In this document: piece by piece, positions 33,960 through 44,861 of the stretch | Layout: every line of letters starts with the position of its first letter | Numbering within the stretch: the first letter of the stretch is position 1 | Source: Asterochloris sp. CNOR1 | Taxonomy: Eukaryota > Chlorophyta > Trebouxiophyceae > Trebouxiales > Trebouxiaceae | Direction of reading: 5' to 3' | NCBI GenBank assembly: GCA_963969365.1 | Contig: OZ017758.1 | Span: 682,001 to 746,000, forward strand | Length of the DNA stretch: 64,000 nt | The notes under the pieces: generated by a model | Database searches by the model: none | What the model was told of the DNA's origin: nothing | The model's input: only the letters and a program-made list of their open reading frames with translations | Position numbers and translations under genes: made by a program

Positions 33960-35496
33960 ATGCAGAACTATGGCCAGGGTGACGCTGCCACACAGCAATT
34001 CGATCGCACAGTGGAAGCACTCACCGGTACAATGTGCAGCCTGCAGACCTGCATCAGATGCTGCGCAGCAATGCAGCATGTTGTATGACACTCGGCTGGA
34101 AGTGTTGACGTGGCGCATGCAGATCTCCTGGTAGACCCAGCCTTTGAGCAGGTGCAAGGCACTTTCTGCCACCAACACAGCCACGAGTTTGAGGTGACAT
34201 GCCCTAGTCACAGAACACCCTGGACTTGATGCAGCCAGCTGTGGCGCACCTGCTCGGGCCGCTTGCTGCCAGCGTGCCAGCCCAGCCCATATACAACAGC
34301 TGTAAGGTGCCAAATGCGCAGGACACAGAGGAGAACAGGCTGGTCTACATGACCTTGTTCAAGCAGTACCAGGTAGCTGTGGAGAGCCTGATCCTGCAGC
34401 GGTTGAAAGAAGCGGTACCTGGCTTCAGTATGGACGCGTTTCTCGAGGTCAGGAGCCTGCTGTGCATTGTGGGAACAACCCCTTGTGGCTCCAAGGTGAT
34501 CCTTTGCTGTGTGCTGCAGTGATTTTGGGTGTGATGGTTGAGGCTAAAGCACTGAGTGCTCCAGTGAAGACATTTGGAGCTGGAGGGAGTGTGCATGAAA
34601 ATCCTGTGTGACACCTAGATAAATCCTTTGCCATGTTTCATGCTGACTGAGGTCCTGGCTAGGCAAAGCATGCTTGTGCAATCGGACTAACAACTGTGCA
34701 CCCAGCAGGCCAACGTTGGCAGCACATCTGCATGGGCTGCCCAGAGTGGCACAGATAACCAGAATAGCAGGGTCAGAGCTACTTTTTGCAGGTACTTTCC
34801 CCTGCACTCAGGAAGCAGCAACTATCAAGAGGTGCTCACAACTACCTCTTTTGCTGCAGGCTGGACAGATTTTCCGATGTATGCAAGCATTGCTGCATTT
34901 GCTGGTGCGTCACTGGTTGTGCAACCCTCCATCGCTAACAGTATAGTGGCTTGAGGCTGCAGGAGCTCCATCACCGGCACGATGAGCTGATGGAGGAGGT
35001 AGCTGACCTTCTGCTAAGCCTGACAGACTTTCAGGAATTCAAGAGTCTCATGCTGGATTTCAAGGAGGACCAGGGCAAGAACAAGGACCTTCATGTGAGC
35101 ATGATTGCCATGCACGATGATGACTGCATGCTCTGTGATGTACATGCATGTGAGCTGGGGTGGCCATCACGGTGCCTGCTCTTTGTTGTTTGTGCATATG
35201 TGGGGCACCAGCCTGCCTGCCACCAGAGGCCCTTTCCAGTGCCGTCCATGCAGTCACCTGAGATTTGAGAGCCATTGATGTAGCCTGTGTGAGGCATCTG
35301 AAAAACGCTGCACAGCGTATGGCTCCTGTGTAGGAGCATGTCAGCTCTAGAAGGGGCACTCCTGTACGCTCTGAATCAATTTCAACCCAGAGAACCCATG
35401 CTGGGTGCCAGCAAGACACCTCTGCAAGCCAGGCTGACTCCTGCACTGTGACTGCTGCAGGTCAGCGTCAGGCCGCTTGTGCCGCACATTACATAG
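33960..35496 (+). CDS. ARL2BP: ARL2-binding protein (BART domain)
   Basis: Effector that binds GTP-loaded ARL2/ARL3 small GTPases; known in animals at cilia, mitochondria and the nucleus. Five exons, 33960..34026, 34123..34193, 34322..34447, 34963..35094 and 35461..35496, join in phase to give 143 residues, slightly shorter than the animal protein. Conserved features are FDRTVEALTD near the N-terminus, HEFEDTEENRLVYMTLF, ILQRLKEAVPGFSMDAFLE, and DLLLSLTDFQEFKSLMLDFK near the C-terminus. These match the helical BART fold in order. The ATG at 33960 gives MQNYGQGDAATQQ; family members also begin with a short variable leader. The 366-bp intron before the last exon shows nothing coding. Confidence 0.93.
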
Positions 35497-36008
35497 ACAG
35501 AAGTCAGTCAAGGTCCAAAGCATTTCTTATGTTTCATGTAACAGCCATGAGGGGACGGGTACCAGCGCAAAGGGAGCTGAGTGGATGCTTGGGAGATTGG
35601 GTTCGGCCCGAGGGCTGCTTTTGATTGACACTGTTTTCACATCACTGGGGAGGTTTCATGAAAGAGGGCATTGCCCAAAGGCTGGGGCAGCTGCCATGGC
35701 TTCAGATTCAATTGACTCGAGTGTTAGGGGGAGGTGCCTCCCTCTTGACCTTCTTTGCATTGACCCTCAGGCGGCTCTCTGCAGCGGCCCGCGTGTCAGC
35801 CATGGAAGCCAGGCCCTCCAGCCTGCAGCAGGTCTGGTCGCCTTCTGACTGGCATGCAAGACTGCAATCCAGGTTGCAACCCCCCCATATCTTATGGCCA
35901 CCTTGCTCCTCAACCTCCGCACTCTACCTGGCTTTGAATGGCCCGCCCTGGTCTCTCAAGCTCTATGCCTCCCCAACAGGAGTATCCAGAATCCATCTGC
36001 TGCTCAGC
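35497..36008. other. Convergent intergenic region
   Basis: 512 bp between converging stop codons. A possible extra 3' exon of the Tudor-like gene could lie here, because its last codons overlap a good AG|GTGAGC donor at 36010. Otherwise nothing is recognised. Confidence 0.4.
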
Positions 36009-39000
36009 TCACCTCTCAAAGCTGGGGGTCCTGTGCCTCTCCAGGAGTCCATCAGCTGCTTCTGCAGCTTCGTCAGCAGCCAGGTCAGGGGCCCTGCCAG
36101 CAGCAGGTGCTGCCTCCGCCTTCCTCTTGCCTCCCTGCTTGGCTCTGGGCTCAGGGGCAGGGCAGGAGCCGCCTGCAGCCGAACCAAACGGCTGCTGCCT
36201 GCTGCTCTGCCTGGTCACCTTGGCAGGCGCACGGGAGGCAGCAGGTGCGGCCCCACTTGCAGGCTGCTGTTTGTCGCCATCACAGGCTGGCTGGACCGTG
36301 GGCTGTGCAGCGGCAGGCTGTGCCCGCTGCTGCTGCTCCTGCCAGCCAGCCACCACCTTGCGGGGCCTGTGCTTGATGTCCTTGGCCTTGGCCTTCCTGT
36401 GGTGGCCTGCAGCACAGCAGCAGGATCAGCGCAGCTGCCACCTCAGGGCCGGGCGTCTCAGCCCTGCCGCAGATCATGGGGGCAGGACGTCATCAAACAT
36501 CAGCTGCATACAAAGCAAAGGGTCCTGACAGCACTGGACAGCACGCACCCACGTGCATCACATTTGACTCCTGAAGTTAGAATTTTGAGGACAAGCGAGC
36601 TAAGCTGCACCACCGTGGCCTTTACCAGCCTGACAAAACACCACATGGTGGCGCTGCCAATCCGTTGCGTGCCTGAAGACCGCAAACCCCCGTGGCAGCC
36701 GCACCTGTGGCTGCCTGGCACCTGCAGGCCAACCTCACACCTAGCGGCCTGCCGCCAGCCTGCCACTGCAGACGTTCAGGCTCCCACCTGTGGCTGCCTG
36801 GTTCTTGCGTGTCAGCGCCTGCGCCAGCACCTCAATGGCGGCTGCGTCATTGGCCTCCTCAGCTGCCCCCACACGCTGCAGGGGAACCCCCTCCTCCCGC
36901 GCCTCCATGTCAGCCAGAAACTGTCGGATGTCAGTGGCTGGCAGGTAGTAGCGAGACCCGTCGTCAGGGAAGCGGATGACCACACAGCCTGCAGAAGGAA
37001 GCAGGTCTCAGGGAAGCAGGTGACCCCCGCAGCTGGTGACCAGGGTGGGCTGAAGTGGTGCCGTTGCAGCAGCACAGATGACGCAGTGGAAGGACCTCTG
37101 TTGCAGGGCAGAGAAGCAGCCGCTCATGCAGCCTGCGCAGCAGGCGCATGAAAGGAGGCTGGAGGAATGGCTGGAGGTGAAGCTGCTCATGGAGCCCTGG
37201 ACTTGCAGCACCACCCAAACAGCCTGCCTGTCAGGCTGCCAAGTAAGCCAACTGCTGTAGCCGTGCAGAGGCTTTGCTGGAGGTCAAGTGGATCTCAAAG
37301 CAAGAGCATACCAGGCCTGAGCACTGTGCGAGCTCAGCCCTAGGTGGCAGTTGGGCAACAGGGTCTTGCTTCGACCTGGGTGCATCCTCACTCAATGCGC
37401 AGCCATAAGCACATGTGAGGCAGCAGCAGGGCTGGCAGGTGTGATGACCTGCATGGGAGTGGTCCCTCTTCATGACCTGCCCTGTGTAGAACACGTCTGG
37501 CAGGGGGACGCCGAAGACCACCCCCGGAATGTCCACCATCTTGCCCACCACATCATCGTACGGGGACTTGCGCTTCAGGCGGCCAGAGGCTGCAGGCACG
37601 CACTCGAGTGTGGGTCAGGCCACCCTGCCTTGGCGTCAGCCGATGGGCCGCCACCTTCTGCGCGTCACCCCAGCAGCCAGTGTGCAGGCTCCCATCCAGC
37701 TGGTGCACAAGCTGCCTGGGAACAGGCAGACCTGCAGTGCTGTGTTGTGCAGGCCAAGCAGCAAAGCAGGGTTGCGCTGAAACAGTCAGGCCTGCAATCC
37801 AGCTCTGGCAGCCAAGGCAGGCGTTGCATACTGAGAACTCATGCCAGTCGCCCCCCCTCACAGTGGCACAGGAGCACGAGCATCGTGCAGATGTACTCAC
37901 GCAGGCGGATGGGGCGCCCCTTCATGCCCGTCCTGGCATACACTGGTGCAGGCTTGGCCCCGGCCTCAGCCTTTTCCGCTGGGTGCTCCCCTGCAGCATC
38001 AGCATCCCTGCGCGCTGCAGAGGCCCCTCCTGCTGCAGTCTCGTCCTCACTGCCCTCTGAGGCAGGCTGGTGCTGCCCCCCGGGCAGCGAGGTGCTGGCG
38101 GCACTGCCACCGGCACCAGCCATCCCCGTTGCACTGGAGGCGGGAGGCTCACTGGCCTCTCTGGCACCCTCTGCAGCTGCCGGAGGGGCCTTGCGCTTGC
38201 GCGCCCGCTGCCTGACTGCAGGCGCCTCTGCTAAGCCTGGCGCTGCGCTGGGCGCGGCAGGCTGCTGGCTTGTGCAGGCGGCGTCCGGAGGGCGAGGGGC
38301 CCCCTGGGCACCAGTGCTACGGCCCTGAGCTGGCCCTCCCTTTGGAGGTGGAGCCTGCTCAGCCTCTACAGCAAGAGCCTGCCCTGCCTTTGCTGCTGGC
38401 GCTCGCCCTTGCTTTGCAGCTGGGGCAGCGCCAGGCGCTGCTGAGGCCCCTGCTGGCGCTGCGCCAGGAGGTGCATCCCCAGCAGCAGGCCTGTTGCGGG
38501 TGGAGGGCACATGGTGCCGCGCCTGCACAGAAAGACAGGGCACCGATCAGCACCCTGTGCAACAAGTGCCACATCAATGCACCTTAAAAGCTGGCAAGCC
38601 AAGCAGCCAGGGCTCCACACAAAGACTAGTCACGTCCCCAAAGGTTGCAACACCACATCACAGCCAGAGCACTATGGAGCTTGCAAATTCGTGGTGGCTA
38701 GACTCATGTGCACGCAGCTGAGCACTTGCCGACTCAGCGGCTGCGGTGCACGGCAGAGGGCCACAATCTGCAGTGGCTGCACACAGAAAGCATGTGCTTC
38801 CTGATCAGTGCCTGCCTGCACCACCTCCTCGCTCACAAAAGGCTGCCCCCACACTTCCCCTGCCTCTTGTGAAAGGAGCAGGTGTGTGCAGGTGTGTGCT
38901 CATGATTGCTTGCCTGCATCTCCCGCATGCGCTGCTCCTCCAGCACAGCTGCCAGTTTGGCCTCCTGCATCTCAGCTCGCAGCAGCTCTGCTGCAGAGTC

Positions 39001-39932
39001 AGCCGCAGGAGGAGGAGACCTCCGCTTGCGGGCACGCTGCCTGTAGGCAGCGTAACAGGAGCCAGTGGAGAGCAGCAAAGGCAGAGGCAGCTTTGGGGCT
39101 GCCTGCCAGCCAGCCGGTGCTGCTCATGCCAGCAGCACAGTTCGCATGCAATAGCGAGGTCACCCTGAGCGTTGCATATGGGCTGCTCAACCTCAGTATG
39201 CAAGCAAGTCTGGTCGGTCCTCAGCACATGTCCAGGACATGCCGCTTGTCGCCCGTTGCCATGCCTCTGTGCTTACAGTATCAAGAGGGCTTCATTGACT
39301 CACCGGGGAAGGGGCTTGAAGGGCAGCACGGCAGCCTCGGGCACAGGCCCTGGGCCGTCCGCACCAGCCATGACCTGCGCTGCGCTGAGAGGGGGCCCTG
39401 CCGTCGCAGGGTCCAGCACTGAGGCGGGGGTGGCGCTGCGGCAGGGTGGGGCCCCTGAGCTGGCATCCAACCCCTCTGCCACCAGGGCCCCTGCGTTGTG
39501 GGAGTCCTCTGCAGCAGGCGGATGCTGCTGTTCTCCACACTGGCCATCTGAGCTGCCAGGGGGCACTGACCCTGTCTCCGCGGCCACTGGCACTGCAGTG
39601 CTCCCCTGATGGGCGCCCAGCTTGTGTGCAAGCTCTGGGGACACCTCGAGTTTGATGTTTGAGTGCAGGGCCTCTGAGGACACCTCACCCTTCATCCTCT
39701 TGGGCGGTCGTGGAGCCTGGCTGAGCTTGCTGGTGGGCGGTGCTGCCTCAGCACCTGGGCTTGGCGTGGGCTGCTGGGTCGGGACTGAGAAGGCGCCCGC
39801 CAGTGCAGGGTCCCCCACAGCAGGAGCCATCTCAGGGGCAGCAATGCTGGCAGGGAGAGGCGCAGCGTTGCTGGCACTGGCCTTTGTCGCTGCCTTCTGT
39901 GCCCTGCAACTCTGTTGGCGGGTCTGGCGCAT
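36009..39932 (-). CDS. Nuclear protein with Tudor-like segment and basic RARKR repeats
   Basis: Six exons, 39932..39304, 39040..38914 (GC donor), 38522..37901, 37589..37449, 36988..36788 and 36406..36009, join with closed phases into about 705 residues. Most of the protein is Ala/Pro/Ser-rich and probably disordered. Two related basic blocks, RQRARKRRSPPPAAD and RQRARKRKAPPAAAE, look like nuclear localisation signals and an internal duplication. The only folded-looking part is GRPIRLPSG...GKMVDIPGVVFGVPLPDVFYTGQ followed by CVVIRFPDDGSRYYLPATDI. This resembles Tudor/PWWP-like beta barrels that read chromatin, but the family is not certain. After it comes HHRKAKAKDIKHRPRK, also strongly basic. 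The stop at 36009-36011 overlaps a consensus donor, so the true C-terminus may differ. An upstream exon beyond 39932 cannot be excluded. Confidence 0.65.
38500..38815 (-). repeat. Decayed copy of the exon 38522 acceptor region
   Basis: The acceptor zone at about 38500-38560 (GCCTGCACAGAAAG, then GATCAGCACC) has a weaker relative near 38750-38815 (GGCTGCACACAGAAAG, then GATCAGTGCC), about 235 bp upstream in the intron on the minus strand. Confidence 0.6.
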
Positions 39933-40825
39933 GATGCTGCAGGGCAGCACCCTGACCAGACTGCAGGCAGAAGCCCGAAGCAAGTGAGAGGCACTAGCAT
40001 GAGCAGCACAGGGGTTCACTGGGCAGACAGGGCACGTTGGTGGACCAGAAGGGCCCCATGCAGGCTGGCGCAGGGCTGAGCTGGTGGCAAGACCCCTCAG
40101 AGCAGCAGCGGGGCAGCAGGAAGCACCCAGAGGCACTGCAGAGGACTCCTCCTCAGCAGAGTTGAGCAGAGGGTCTGGGCCTCTTACTGAAGGCTTGCCT
40201 GGGTAGTTGGGGGCAGTAGGCTGCCGGGAAGAGCTTGCACCTCGTTCCCAGGAGCAAGTTCGAACTTTAGCAACCCCCTAGGTGTCGGGCTGGCTCTCAA
40301 GTGCTCCCCTGGCGGAGTGCTGGTGCTCCAGAACAGATCAACGATGCAGGAGAGCCAAGCAGTTGCTGTGCTGCAACTGTGAGCCTGAATTTGGCTGTTT
40401 TTCTGGTTTAACTGCAAGTGGCAGCCTGAAAGCATGGCTGGCTGTGCAGCTTTTCAATGGGAGCTCCTTCTGTTATGGAGGTGCTGCACTATAAGAGCCC
40501 TGCTAGGCCAGGGGCTTCCCAATACAACCCAGATTGATTGCTGAAGCCGACAACTCCCATGCACAGCATGAGGACTGGCAGTTCAGTGCATGAAAATTGA
40601 GTCTGTGAAACATTTCTGCATGGTCCTCCCCCAGAGAAGTGCAATGCCCATTGCTATGTGTGCTTCTGTTGGGCGCTTGAAGGGAACAGTACACCTCTGT
40701 TGTTTGCAGGGGACAGCTGCACACACCATGGAGACCATAATTTCAGGTTGGCATACTGTTGAGGGCCAAGTGCTGCCTGAATTCGGGGTGCTTGAAAGCA
40801 GGCACAGCTGCAGCTGCCACGCTTT
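39933..40825. other. Intergenic region upstream of the Tudor-like gene
   Basis: 893 bp. The half next to 39932 should hold the Tudor-like gene promoter or a 5' exon; the half next to 40826 should hold the PHO88 3' UTR. No conserved coding segment or repeat stands out. Confidence 0.4.
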
Positions 40826-42901
40826 TCAGGAAGTCTTCTTGATTGTCTCCTTTGTGCCGTTGCTGCCAGCAGCTGATGCTTGAGTGGGGCCAGCACCCTG
40901 CTTGCTGGCATCGGCCGTCACCTCCTTGGCCTTTGCAGCGCCCTCTGTGAACCTGCAGCATGGGTGATGACCCTTGGATGCAAGGGACTCAGTGAGGAAG
41001 AGGGGTGTATCTATGCATGCGGCATGCCCAGAGCATCTGGTGGAGGCCCTTCTTGAGGTGACGCAGCCAGTGGTATCGAGTGTGCGCAGCTGCCATGCTG
41101 TGTCTATCAATTGCATGTATATATGCGCATCCTCAGAAGTGGACCCCTGCACGTTACAAGGCCAGTGCTCTCTGTCTTCCATGCTGAGTATGCACAAAAA
41201 GAGACTGCCTGACTCAGGAAGGAGAGACCATGCTTGAAGGCCTTCGTAAGGTATCTGCAAAGCTGTGTGCTTCAGGCCTGGCCATGCATGCAGAGCGGCA
41301 CACATACATCATAATGCACTGTTTGAAGCGGCAAGGAGCCACTGGTGGGGGTTGCTTCTGCAGCAACAGCCCGGCCCATGTGGCAGCCCCACAGCTGGTG
41401 CTCTGTACTGCATACAGCTGCTCACAGGATGCGTGTCATGCTGCAAAACCCTTGTTGTTGCTGCATGGCAATGCCAGCTGACGTCCTGGTGCACAAGTCT
41501 TGGCTGCGGGGCTTTGCAAGTGGTTACCACCTCAAAAGGCCACGGCCACAGCTGGTGACCACTGCCCACCACTCAAGTGATGTGACTAGCTCTGCCTCAC
41601 CATCATGGGGCTCAGATGCATGCCAGCTGAAGCCGTCCATGACTGTTGCAGTGGCACCCTGTGTGCCCACTGCCTGGTCGCGCAACCTTGTCACCACATG
41701 ACACGATGCTCGGCAGCCCAGCTCAACTCGCCAGCAACACAGCCAAAGACCTCTCTGCCCTCCCACTCACGCTGCAAATGGATTGTCCTCCTTCCAAGGC
41801 CGTGCCAATGCCCCCTGTGGGGCCTGACCCAGCACATGCACCTTAAAGAGCTGAGACTCGAATAGGTTTAGGGGCAGCATGACGATCTGCATGGCCAGTG
41901 GCTGGAGATACCTGCAGGCCACACGAGCAGTTAAGCAGACATGTGCTGCTTTGTGTTGGGGTCTGGCCAAGACGCAAGCTGGGGCATGCACTCAGCAAGG
42001 CACTGCAGTGCATAGTATCCTGCTGAGGTGCACACTTTGCGTATTGCTGCAGTGCAGCATATCAGTCTGGCACAGGCGGTCAGCTATCGCTGGAGCCTCG
42101 GCAGCCTTGCTTGATGTACGCAAGAGACGCAAGCCCTGCAGTCACTTACCCCTTGTACGCGTGGAGGCCGACAACAATGAGGACAGGCTGCATTTGCAGG
42201 GGTAGGCAGATGGTCAGACGTAGCCACTGGTCAGCATGGCACAAAGGCAGGCAGGTGGCCACACCGACACAGAGGCAGGCAAGTGGTGACACCAGCTGAG
42301 GCAGGCAGGCATTCAGCCAAGTTTGGGCTGGCATGCAACATTGGTGGCACCTGGCTCTGGGATCAGCAGGCCAGTGATAGCAAGGCCTGCTTTTGACGCG
42401 AGAGCTGGACCTGACATGATGGCAGCAAGTGCATGCAGGCATACAACGAGACATGCAGATGGGAAGCTGGCATGGCTGCTGCCTCATCGTGGTTCAAAAC
42501 AAGCTTGAGGCAAGCTCACGAGGCCCATCTTGGAAAGCAGCTTCTTGAGCTCCGTTTGGTCGTACTCCCATGTGGGCGTGCTTTTTGTGACAGGGTCCCT
42601 GCAGAAGTAGCAGAAGGTCCTCAGTGCGTATTGCGCTGGTTGCAGACCTGCAGAGCATCATTGCTTGATGTGGCAGTGCTGCTGGACATCAGCACGCGCA
42701 CTGGCCAGGCTTCTTGACTTCGTGCTCCACTACTGCTTGGTCATGCTTCTGTGTGATTTGTCTGTGGATGTAAAAGATCAGGGCTGCTGCTGCCGTCACC
42801 ACCAAGGCAAAGGCTGCCCTCATGGTGGGGTGATCAATGTCCTCGCCATACTTCTTGTAGAGCCAGAGACTGAGTGGGGCAGCCAGCATGGACAACTTCA
42901 T
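40826..42901 (-). CDS. PHO88/SND3 family ER membrane protein
   Basis: SND3/Pho88 acts at the ER in SRP-independent targeting of membrane and secretory proteins; it was first named for phosphate transport in yeast. Five exons, 42901..42702, 42598..42520, 42187..42150, 41911..41771 and 40952..40826, close in phase to 194 residues, the family size. It begins MKLSMLAAPLSLWLYKKYGE. Hydrophobic helices follow (AAFALVVTAAAALIFYI and PVLIVVGLHAYKG). The signature DPVTKSTPTWEYDQTELKKL is present, as is the family C-terminal segment FKVHVLGQAPQGALARPW. The last exon adds a hydrophilic tail, AKEVTADASKQGAGPTQ, ending KKTS. The intron before the last exon (40953-41770) is 818 bp and shows no coding content. 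Confidence 0.93.
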
Positions 42902-43345
42902 GGTTAAAGCTCTAGAAATACACCTGCACCGCATGGGGACCCACTGAGACGTGTTTGGCAGTTGTTGGAAGCCTCTTGGCAGCTCAGCAGAATGTGGGGC
43001 CGCACCAAGTCTCTGCGATGGGTCGCGATGTGGTGCTCCACTCTATGCCTTGGCTAGCTGTTGCGGACACTCACTGGATCTGTGCGTAAGTCCTTGTGCA
43101 GGTCAGATTAGGGCTTCAACTAGCTCTGACACATGGTGAAGTATGTGGAATGAATGTCAGCCTGGCCCGCCTTGAACCACAACAACACCACATGCTGTGG
43201 CAAGACATGGTACTATAGTGAATATCGAGGCAAGGGCCATTCTTTGCCAAGATGAGCATCATTGCTCTGAAGTACCCTAACTAAGTGCCAGGGTGTTGCT
43301 GCTCACTGCCCTGAAGCAGGAGCTGAACTTGAAAGCTCCTGAGAC
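42902..43345. promoter_or_regulatory. Bidirectional promoter region, PHO88/SND3 and TMX-like genes
   Basis: 444 bp between divergent start codons; no coding content visible. Both genes encode ER proteins, so shared control is possible but unproven. Confidence 0.5.
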
Positions 43346-44724
43346 ATGCGTGCCATTCTCTGGGCGGCACTGGCATGCCTGATCAGCCTCAGAGTCCAGG
43401 CGTCTTCAGTGATCGACCTGACAGATGCCAGTTTTGACGTCCACACAGCGACAGGCAACGGCAATTGGATGCTGGACATCTATGCCCCCTGGTGCAGCCA
43501 CTGCCAGGTGTGGCCGCTGCAGCGCCAAACCTTTGGGCAACACCCATTACAAGACAGCCGACAGCCACCCTTGCTGTCCAGTCACGCCTGCTACCCCTCT
43601 GCAGACGCTGGCTCCAGTATGGGAGGAACTGGCAGATGAGTTGCATGGCAAAGTGAACGTGGGCAAGGTGGGATGGCGGTATAGCATGGCCAATGCTACC
43701 TTTGCCAGACCATGCAGCAGGTCTGCCTCCCTCAGGCCAGACCATGCAGCAAGTCTGCCTCCCAGAGACCAGAGCTCGCAGCAGCCTGCAAGTGCCACTC
43801 CCCACTGCAGTGACGCTATTCTGTAGAGGCCATCTGTTCCATGCTGTGCTGCATGCAGATCAACGGGGAGGAAAATGAAGGCCTGATGGCCAGGTTTCAG
43901 GTCCAAGGTGGGCACGTTTGCTTGGCATGGCGGGGCAAGCAGCAGGCACTCGTCGTGGTGCTGCATGCAAGCATCCTGCATGAGCACTTGTGCACAGGCA
44001 TCGCAAGCTCAACCCCTGGACACAGGCGCCAATTGCTGCTGCAGGCTTCCCCACCATATTCCATCTGAATGGGGAGACTGGGGAGGTCCGGCGGTATGAT
44101 GGGCCCCGCTCAGTTGAAGCAGTGAGTGGACATCAGACCCAGTAGTCCCCTCTGGGCCACATCAAGCCACTCTTACATGGACCCTGCCTGTGGCCATGGC
44201 ATCTCCCTGACTTGTGCCACCAATTTGCAGCTACAACGTTTTGCCAGCAGCGGGTGGGGCGAGGTGGAACCCTTGCCCTTCTGGGACAGCCCCACCAGCG
44301 GATGGGGTCGCCTTGTTGGCCTTCTACACAGGTGCTGGGACTGCATGGTGTGCATATCACTTGACCTGGTGACCGATGGGCGTTTGCAAGTGCCTCTCCT
44401 CCCCCCAAAGATTGCTCACTCTTCACAGAGGCTATGCTTGATGCAGTCTTCCCTCGACAATAGGTCAATGGATCAGCTTTTGGCACCACCAGAAGGGATA
44501 CTCACAGCTTAGCATACTGGCTGGCCTGCTGGTCTTGCCGCTGATTGCAGGTAACGAGCAACGCATGCTCCTTACAGAAGCGCCGTGTCTTAGCATGACA
44601 GCAGATGTCAGCAATGCTTGATTCAAGACTGCGTGGCACAATCGCTGCAGGTCTCACACTCATCTGCGCCCTAGACTACAGAGCACAGGCTACAGCGGAC
44701 CGAATTCATTACCATCACCAGTAG
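43346..44724 (+). CDS. TMX-like ER transmembrane thioredoxin-domain protein, CSHC active site
   Basis: ER oxidoreductase-like protein. Seven exons, 43346..43507, 43605..43667, 43859..43907, 44045..44121, 44231..44331, 44477..44550 and 44651..44724, give 199 residues. Residues 1-20 form a signal peptide (MRAILWAALACLISLRVQAS). The thioredoxin domain has the redox motif WCSHC (Cys50, Cys53) and the cis-proline region GFPTIFHLNGETGEVRRYDG. A juxtamembrane segment, FASSGWGEVEPLPFWDSP, matches the TMX1 pattern. A single membrane helix, SILAGLLVLPLIAGLTLICA, is followed by a short tail ending RIHYHHQ. Total length is shorter than animal TMX1. CSHC is unusual; PDI has CGHC and TMX1 has CPAC. The acceptor for exon 44477 was chosen by phase (GATCAG|C). 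Confidence 0.88.
43704..43765 (+). repeat. 32-bp tandem duplication in TMX intron 2
   Basis: CCAGACCATGCAGCAGGTCT at 43705 is repeated as CCAGACCATGCAGCAAGTCT at 43737, both followed by GCCTCCC. It lies in the intron 43668-43858. Confidence 0.9.
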
Positions 44725-44861
44725 TCCTGTGCCCTTTTCAGCAGCATGTCATGCAGCATTGTTCGGCAGCAGTGCCCAGCCTCATGACCAACAGTAGAGT
44801 TGGATGAATGCCCGCACAAGTGCTTATGAGCACAATGAAATTACAATAACAGAATGTATGA

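Noticed and set aside
34229-34321. Alternative ARL2BP start with MQPAVAHLLGPLAASVP
   Set aside because: The upstream exons 33960-34026 and 34123-34193 match the conserved N-terminal half of the family and join in phase, so this stretch is intron.
35625-37151. 508-codon open frame on the plus strand
   Set aside because: It lies antisense to the Tudor-like exons, has low-complexity Ala/Leu/Pro/Ser/Gln composition and no family features. It is the reverse shadow of GC-rich coding DNA.
40953-41770. Extra gene inside the long last PHO88 intron
   Set aside because: Open frames there are short, Cys/His-rich and unconserved; the flanking exons join in perfect phase.
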